From Scilla litardierei (taxonomy: Eukaryota > Streptophyta > Magnoliopsida > Asparagales > Asparagaceae), in the NCBI GenBank assembly GCA_030789695.1, contig CM061141.1:323935938-323999937 (forward strand): a stretch of 64,000 nt of DNA, given 5' to 3'. Both the position numbers and the translations under genes were made by a program. This document shows positions 58,052-64,000 of this stretch, piece after piece (positions within the stretch are counted from its first letter, which is position 1; every line of letters begins with the position of its first letter). The notes under the pieces were generated by a model. The model was not told the origin of the DNA. It searched no databases and saw nothing but the letters and a program-made list of their open reading frames with translations.

Positions 58052-58382
58052 TGTTAGGAATCAACAAAGATGAAATTTTGATTAGAAAGCAAATAACAAA
58101 GAACTAGATAATTGAGCACAAAAGAGGTGTGCTCTCCTCCCAAGACACCGAAAAGGACGTCCGCACTCGTCTACCTATGGGATCACACAATAACAATTAT
58201 CAAAATAGTATAGGTATACAAGAGGAGGCTACCCCCTATTTATAATAGAAACTAGGGCAAGAGGGGGGGCATGCGGCAAAGCTAAGGGGCTGCGGCTAAG
58301 GGGGCTGCGGCTAAGGGCCCCGTGCGCGTGGGGCTGCCTGCGGGTGTAAACCCGCAGGGGTTGTTGGGCCGCAGGCCCATCA
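58052..58382 (-). repeat. Chromovirus 5' LTR
   Basis: TGTTAGGAATCAACAAAG ... GGCCCATCA. Aligns with 52409-52738 with perhaps 5% differences, including short indels near the start. TATAAATAGGGGG on the minus strand at about 58236-58249 is the probable promoter. Confidence 0.85.
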
Positions 58383-58387
58383 GCTTC

Positions 58388-59462
58388 CACCTACCTTGAT
58401 TCCATCTAGATTTAATTATATAGTCATACGAACTTTCAAACTAAGCCTACCATTAGCATGCATTCTCCATTTCTCGTTGCTCCATTCTGGGATTTATAAT
58501 AGTTCTTACATCACTACTCTCTGTCAATTTTCTCCTTTTTAGTAAACAAATTGGTAAGAAGACAGCTTATGCAAGGAGAATTAAAGAGGTCAAAAGAACT
58601 AAAGGGGATAAGGATATAATTTGATTGTTAACACCTAGTCTACGGTTGCAAAATTTGAGCAAATGTTGTTTCCTCGGTCAATGCTAAGAAGCAGGAAAAA
58701 GCATGGTTGATGACTTCAGGCAGCTCCTACTGCATTCATCTTGTGTCAATAAACAAATGATTTGGCCCAGGACATAACCGGTCTTTTACAGGATTTGGCA
58801 CTTGTATCAAATCCAGATTCCTGATACTCAATCAGAAAACTGGGTGGCCATTCACCACCTGTAAGTACAGAGAGAAATGGAACTAAGCCTCACATTTGAT
58901 GGTCAAGCAACAATGTCCAAGTAATAATGTCCAATTGATATAGTCATTAGAATTCCATTAAGTCATGAATTGCAAAACCCATCTGATCATTAACTCTTGT
59001 AGCAGAATGCTAAACCTAACAATCATTTGCTCAAGCCATAAAAACGTTTACTCTAAAATCAAAAGGTCAACATATGGGAAGAACAAATCTGCACCTTTTT
59101 AAATTCCTTTTGCTCAGGATCAAGAGGTTACCATAAGCTAAACCTCCTTACCCTGTAGTACATAATCAAATATAGATATAAGAAAAATGGTATGATCAAT
59201 TAAGGATGCTTAATAAATTTGACCATCTAGTCATATTAACAGATGTTCATGCCATGGTTAGGATCCAGAGTTGATTATAGCACATTGTTTCTGGTTTGAC
59301 AAATTATAATGAAAACTTTAAAAGTGCAGGTGATATATGGTACTTAGAACCTAATAATCATACTCCATCCAAACATTTAGCAGTTTAAGGTTAAAAAAAG
59401 AACAGAAGTGTCTTAGTCTGCAAGGTTGATCAAGGATATCAGCATGAAGCAATGCCGCTTAC
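58388..59462. other. AT-rich DNA, no gene recognised
   Basis: The next TPP exon expected after 59463 in the minus direction (GKEV...FQPASEF) was looked for and not found in recognisable form. Confidence 0.4.
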
Positions 59463-59698
59463 CTGCTTGTCAGTCGACCTAATAGAATTTGGATGGTCAG
59501 TGTCAGACCCAGAATGTCGTGCGGGAACCATTATGTCCATTCCATGACTACCAATGTAATGGAGTTTTGTTAGCAGACCTGAAAACAATGTAGAGAAAAG
59601 ACTCAGAACGGGAACAACAGACTCAGACCCAGAATGTCGTACGGGAACCATTATGTCCATTCCATGACTACCAATGTAATGGAGTTTTGTTAGCAGAC
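59463..59698 (-). pseudogene. Trehalose-6-phosphate phosphatase exon, partly duplicated
   Basis: Minus exon 59578-59463 (116 nt) has acceptor TTGTTTTCAG/GTCTGC and donor AAGCAG/GTAAGC. It encodes LLTKLHYIGSHGMDIMVPAR, HSGSDTDHPNSI and RSTDKQ, matching the TPP exon normally written GLTELYYAGSHGMDIMGP...RSTDKQ. TPPs dephosphorylate trehalose 6-phosphate, a sugar signal. A 120-bp tandem duplication repeats the first part of the exon with its acceptor (first base 59698). The preceding FLDYDGTLSPI exon and the following exons are not recognisable nearby, so this is a fragment. Confidence 0.7.
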
Positions 59699-59742
59699 CT
59701 GAAAACAATGTAGAGAAAAGACTCAGAACGGGAACAACATTC
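59504..59742. repeat. 120-bp tandem duplication across a TPP acceptor and exon
   Basis: CAGACCCAGAATGTCGT starts at 59504 and again at 59624. The copies differ by about one base. Confidence 0.9.
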
Positions 59743-62080
59743 AATAAAATACAGCTCCAATAAAAGCCACATATAGCATGCAACAATCCCAATATGGATT
59801 CAGCACCTGAACACGACAACGTCCACTAATAATAGCTGTTGGAACAACATGCTAATGTACTCTCAAAAGGCAGCAAATGATAATGTATGTGTGTGCAAAT
59901 TTGAGAAATTTCAAGTTTTTCCGAGTGAAGACCATGTAGATTAAAAAAGTCAGTATAAATCTTAAAATGCTAATGACTTTTGATGTTCAAATCAAAAATC
60001 ATCAAAAATATCCTGTAACATGAAACAATTACACAAAAATATCCTATGATTCAACGATTTCAGGTTCTGTTTTTTTACACCTGAAAAAACTTGGGCTAAT
60101 GAGAACAACCTGACATTTTCCAATACAAATTGATACATTCAGGTTTACCAATACAAATTGATACATATTGGATGTCAACCCTCTCACTTGGATGTACAAA
60201 TTAATGCACAAAGAATGAGTTCTACGATATGTATGCCATTTGTATTATTGACATACTTTGTTGACATACACTATTGATATACAAAATATATGAGAACTTG
60301 AATATACTTGAACCATCATGTTGTTAAACATTTTGACAATTTAATATGTTTAACAATTTAACAATGTTTATGCCATCATGTTGAACTTGAAAATATATGA
60401 CATCCATGTTTAACAATTTAACAGGCTCAAGGTCGTGTTTGATACTTTGTAGGACATTCAGGTTTAACAATATGAGTTCTACAATTAGTTAACAGAACTA
60501 ATTCATACTGTTGACTTACTATGTTGACATTCAGGTTTAGAGATTAATCAGGTTTAGAGATTTGTCAACTGATAACATTACACTGTTTAGAGATTTGTCT
60601 ACTAAAAGACTACTGATAACATTACACTCTAAAAAGAGATGTTCTATTTTCTCTTGGAGTGTTGAGATGCTAAACTTCAACCTTACCTCCCGCCTGCAAC
60701 ACATCCATACTGAACTAACAATGTGTACAAACAGTGGCTTCTGCCGCTTGCCATATTCATTTCAGTCTATGTCATGTTATACAAAGATAAACATAAATAA
60801 AATTTAATACTGGATTAAGAAATAAATACATAATAAGTACAAATGCTACAATAAATCTCTATGAAGATGCACATTGATCCAACTGCTTTATTAGCAATTC
60901 CACACTGTATTGTTAGTTACAATTTAGGTGATTGATAAAACAGATTACACACTGAATTCATAAATGTAATATGATATCTTACAAAAATGCATGCCAAGGC
61001 CTCTGTCGGGTCTAATATAGATGTCTGAAAATTAAGACAAAATAATGCCACTTGTGATCATTTAGGTTTGAAACTCACGATAACTGGAAGGCCAGATAGC
61101 ATGGAAAGACATATATAACATCAAAAAGTTCTACCACTCCTCTGTGGCACCAGAAAGATAAATTCATTGACTCTTGCTCTCCCCGAACCCATCACAGCCT
61201 TGCAAACAAATGGAAAAGAATCGCCGGAGTAATTAATATTCAGTGTCAGATAGGTCGGATAATATGAACACGGAAAGAATCGCCGATAATTCACAGCCTT
61301 TCTTGCTCTCCCCAGAAAGAATCGCCAATAATTCGAACACGGACTTCAACCGAACAGAAAACGACTGAGGGATAATGTGCAGAGTCAGATAGATCAGATC
61401 CAAGTATGGCAGAGTTATCTCTACACAAGATAGCTCGGCTACATACCAATACTCCTTCAGCGCCTCAATCGAGCCAACTTCTACCGGGTCAACATCATGC
61501 TGTAAATTCAAATGAGAAATTTTTTAGCTTGGTATCCATGTAATTCTGAAACGTTAAGACTATGTGGCTCATGACACTATTGCAAAAAGATCTCATGTGG
61601 AACTAGCAAATCCTACAGCTAGCTAAGAAGTATAACTTCCAAAAATCGGATCACCACAACGACAATCTTTTCCAATATGGATCTTGCAGGAGCAAAGAAA
61701 GCAAACGAAGAACACCATCCAATAGATGCAGGAAGTAAATGAGACATAACAATTTACCATGATTCGGTCAATCTTTGACCTACTCCAGTATCCGAGACGA
61801 TCAACTATCTGGTCAGAGAATACAAGCTTTTACACCGACTTCTTCTTCAACCTCAAGTGAGTAATAAATGGATAAACACTACGCCTTCATTATCAACTCA
61901 CACAGAAAAAGTAAAGAGAAAACAAGACTCAAGAACCCACGAAATCTCAAAAGACCTAAGCTTTCTCTTCTAGGGTTCCAATCTCTTCTAATCTCTCTTC
62001 AAAGCACACTTAATCAATACTCAACAACTCTCGGTTTCAAGTTCTTCAAAGCTCTCATCAAGGCATGACCTAACATCATC
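59743..62080. other. AT-rich DNA, no gene confirmed
   Basis: One minus-strand exon-like segment around 61440-61505 (TTACAG/CATGATG...; peptide VDPVEVGSIEALKEYW) looks coding but is unassigned. Local repeats of AGAATCGCC (61217-61330) and of TTTAGAGATT (60537-60595) were seen. Confidence 0.35.
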
Positions 62081-62087
62081 AAGCATG

Positions 62088-62097
62088 CCTTTAAATA
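62088..62097 (-). promoter_or_regulatory. TATA-like element of a probable LTR
   Basis: TATTTAAAGG on the minus strand, with a leader-like region to its left and the palindrome array to its right. Confidence 0.45.
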
Positions 62098-62159
62098 CCT
62101 CCCAAGAAATGCAAACATCGTGGCCACTGGATTGAGCAACCGCTCAATCCAATGGTAGC

Positions 62160-62640
62160 ATATTGGCCTCTAAAACAGATCAACCAGTTGTTAGACGTAT
62201 GGAGTTCTCCTTCCAGACATCTGGCCTTGGGTCAGACGTCTGGCAGATGACCTCCAGACGTCTGCTGAAGAAAGAAACTGAATCAGCACCTATCAGACGT
62301 CTCAAGTTATCCTCTCAGACGTCTGGTCCCATGTTCAGTCCTCCAAGAGATGAACTCCAGACGTTTCGAAAAATCACTAAACAAGTGACATTATTCACCA
62401 GATTTGGGCCTTTTCGGTCACTACTGAATAGACATCTGGCAAAGACCACCCAGACGTCTGGCCCTTGACCAGACGTCTGATGAGCAATCATCAAGCACCT
62501 GGCGACTTTTCTTGACTAACAAGGTTCATACTCCAGACGTGACTACCAGACGTCTGATGTCCTCGACAAAGCTGGACGTCCAACTGGCATCAAACATTTG
62601 ATGTTCAAGCATAATACGTCTGATCTTGGTAATTATGCAC
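62160..62640 (-). repeat. Array of CAGACGTCTG palindromes, probable LTR U3
   Basis: Six perfect copies of the 10-bp palindrome CAGACGTCTG and about five one- or two-base variants lie within 480 bp, spaced irregularly. The array lies upstream (minus sense) of the TATA at 62088. That is the same layout as the AGTCGGTC arrays in the gypsy solo LTRs. LTR boundaries are not fixed. Confidence 0.75.
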
Positions 62641-62649
62641 AGATTGGAT

Positions 62650-64000
62650 TTTGCAGCAGATTTTCAACAGACACCTCACTCAGTGATGTAACCAGGAATT
62701 TTTTCTGCCCGGGGTGAAAATAAAGATGATATAGAGAATTTTTTTTAAAATACTAAAACGAAAAATGAATGTTTAACATGCAACAAAAATTAAACATCAA
62801 ATAATACCCAACATGCAAAAATGATAATAAGTAACAAATAGTAACGAATAAAAAATGACAGCAGTTGGTATCGATCACAGAAACTCTGGTCGCATAGACC
62901 AGCGACTTATACATTTAGTCATAAAGCGACGCCGCCTAATAAGCAAAATAGTAATAATAAGCAATTAGGGAAGCATATGAGAATACGCCGTATCTTTGAA
63001 GAGCAAGCCAGAGAAATAGACTCTGGTGCTGTTCTCCCGGGCTCTGAGCATGTATCTTCAGAAGCCCATTAAAAAAGGAGCACCACTTGCGGTCGCTAGC
63101 CGGGTCCATACCCAGTCGAACAAAGCAAGTCACCTCACTTGGTGAACCTTCCCGTTGTCGGCCGTTATTTCCTTCCCCATCTACTTTAATGCAATGCTCA
63201 CTCGCTCGGATGTGGTCAAATTATCATTTGAATGTCTCATCTTCGATGCATTCGTCAAGCCACCTAACACTCACAACTACATTGATCGATCGGAGCATGT
63301 ATGTTGGCGAATCACGGTTGGAATGGCATGGGTTAAGTATATTGATCCAAATAGTGATCCTTAGCGTTTTTGTAACCCTCTGGGCCGTCCTGCCACGCTG
63401 CCCGAGCCGCCCTTCCATGCGATAAGGTCAGACATTTCTTATCCCGAATTGCGAGCTTATCTTCCATATTTTTAGCTCCCCACTAAAGTTTATAAGTAAA
63501 ACACTAATAAAAAGTAATAAATAATACTGAATAAACAATGGAAAATCGTTATGCGAACAGACCTTTTTGTTGATCGCATAATTGTAATAACAAAAAATAT
63601 TTCTTCACTAAAAGAAAGGGGCGCATTTAAACCCAAATTAAGAGTTAGATTAACAAATAATAATGAATTAAAAACATTGCAGTGGGTTTCAAACCCTGAA
63701 TCTCGGGTTCCATAAACAAGTGGTGCATCCGCTGGGCCTCAAAGAGAAGGCGGTAATGTCCACTAAATATATTTATTTAATTTTTTTTGCCATGGGTAGC
63801 TGCTTCCAGTTTCCAGTTTTAATGTTGTTCTTCAGCTTGATTTGCTCACCAACTCATCAAAACTCATCTGATGCATTTAATCAAAATATCTAAGCATATC
63901 CACATTCACCACAATATATGACAAGAAGACATAAACAAAAGTAAAAAAATATCAATAATCAAAAGTGTATCAAAATAAACATAAACAGGATAAAAAAGTA
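62650..64000. other. Unassigned repeat-like region
   Basis: Opens with GTAACCAGGAATTTTTTCTG, a phrase resembling plant transposon ends. Frames of about 60-110 codons on both strands at 62936-63425 look partly coding, but I cannot assign them. No complete gene. Confidence 0.3.
63683..63745 (-). repeat. Possible tRNA-derived (SINE-like) segment
   Basis: On the minus strand GGCCCAGCGGATGCACCAC resembles a tRNA A box (TGGCNNAGTGG). It is followed about 25 bp later by CAGGGTTTGAAACCC, close to a B box. No cloverleaf can be drawn with confidence, so it is not called a tRNA gene. Confidence 0.3.

Larger units (their letters stand above)
52409..58382 (-). mobile_element. Ty3-gypsy chromovirus (Reina-like), complete but inactivated, 5974 bp
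   Basis: LTRs are 52409-52738 and 58052-58382 (about 330 bp), with perfect GCTTC target duplications. Minus order is LTR, PBS, gag, protease, RT, RNase H, integrase with C-terminal chromodomain-like block, polypurine tract, LTR. Several frameshifts and stops break every gene. The short LTRs and the C-terminal motif LLQWRGLPEHEST...DFHLEDKV fit the Reina branch of plant chromoviruses. It lies between the TPP exon and the Nudix exons, with base composition far richer in GC than its surroundings. Confidence 0.9.

Noticed and set aside
61233..61511. Minus-strand 92-codon frame as a gene
   Set aside because: Only the first 20 or so codons look coding. The rest crosses local AGAATCGCC repeats. No family recognised.
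63683..63745. Functional tRNA gene
   Set aside because: A-box and B-box-like words are present, but the acceptor and anticodon stems do not pair. At most a SINE-like relic.

Overview
This is a 64 kb piece of a flowering-plant nuclear genome. The evidence is introns with GT-AG borders, Ty1-copia and Ty3-gypsy LTR retrotransposons, Helitrons, solo LTRs and exons of plant-type genes. The background is AT-rich, and the retroelement cores are clearly more GC-rich. I cannot name the species. I see no bacterial genes, CRISPR arrays, rRNA genes or complete tRNA genes.

Bases 1-33200 are almost entirely nested LTR retrotransposons. From outside inwards: (i) a Tat/Ogre-like gypsy element on the minus strand (gag and LTR, 31384 to about 33160); (ii) a copia LTR on the plus strand (LTR-C, ends 31383), itself hit by a 2.4 kb solo LTR (27161-29584, target duplication GTTTG); (iii) another LTR-like element G (7435-8987 and 26122-26810); (iv) copia A (plus strand, 1-7434, gag remnant plus 3' LTR, with a second 2.4 kb solo LTR at 819-3267 inside gag); (v) copia B (minus strand, 8988-26121, both LTRs, tRNA-iMet primer site); (vi) inside the 3' LTR of copia B, a complete young-looking non-autonomous element D (10844-19264, near-identical 3.15 kb LTRs, target duplication ACTTC). 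D carries no gag or pol but has a hydrophobic 189-codon open frame.

Bases 33200-41600 hold a CT-rich minisatellite, simple repeats and one convincing host gene: a three-exon, 177-residue, four-pass membrane protein of unknown function (35191-35920). There are also several short tandem duplications and a decayed copia reverse-transcriptase fragment.

Bases 41600-62000 carry host-gene exons, all on the minus strand. In transcription order they are a trehalose-6-phosphate-phosphatase exon (about 59.5 kb, tandemly duplicated), three consecutive exons of an NUDT19-type Nudix/NADH pyrophosphatase (48.5-43.9 kb), and six phase-consistent exons of a plant prolyl 4-hydroxylase-like protein (43.4-41.67 kb). 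Four Helitron 3' termini (CTAG plus a GC hairpin), also on the minus strand, lie among these exons. Three belong to complete small non-autonomous Helitrons. One has a tandemly amplified 5' end, and the fourth has amplified 3'-end units. A complete but mutated 6.0 kb chromovirus (52409-58382, target duplication GCTTC) sits between the TPP and Nudix pieces.

The points most worth following up are: the splice phase that would join the last Nudix exon in frame to the first prolyl-hydroxylase exon; the terminus-amplified Helitrons; element D with its non-retroviral frame; and the arrays of short palindromes just upstream of TATA boxes in unrelated LTR families. Bases 62000-64000 contain an LTR-like promoter region and otherwise unassigned sequence.
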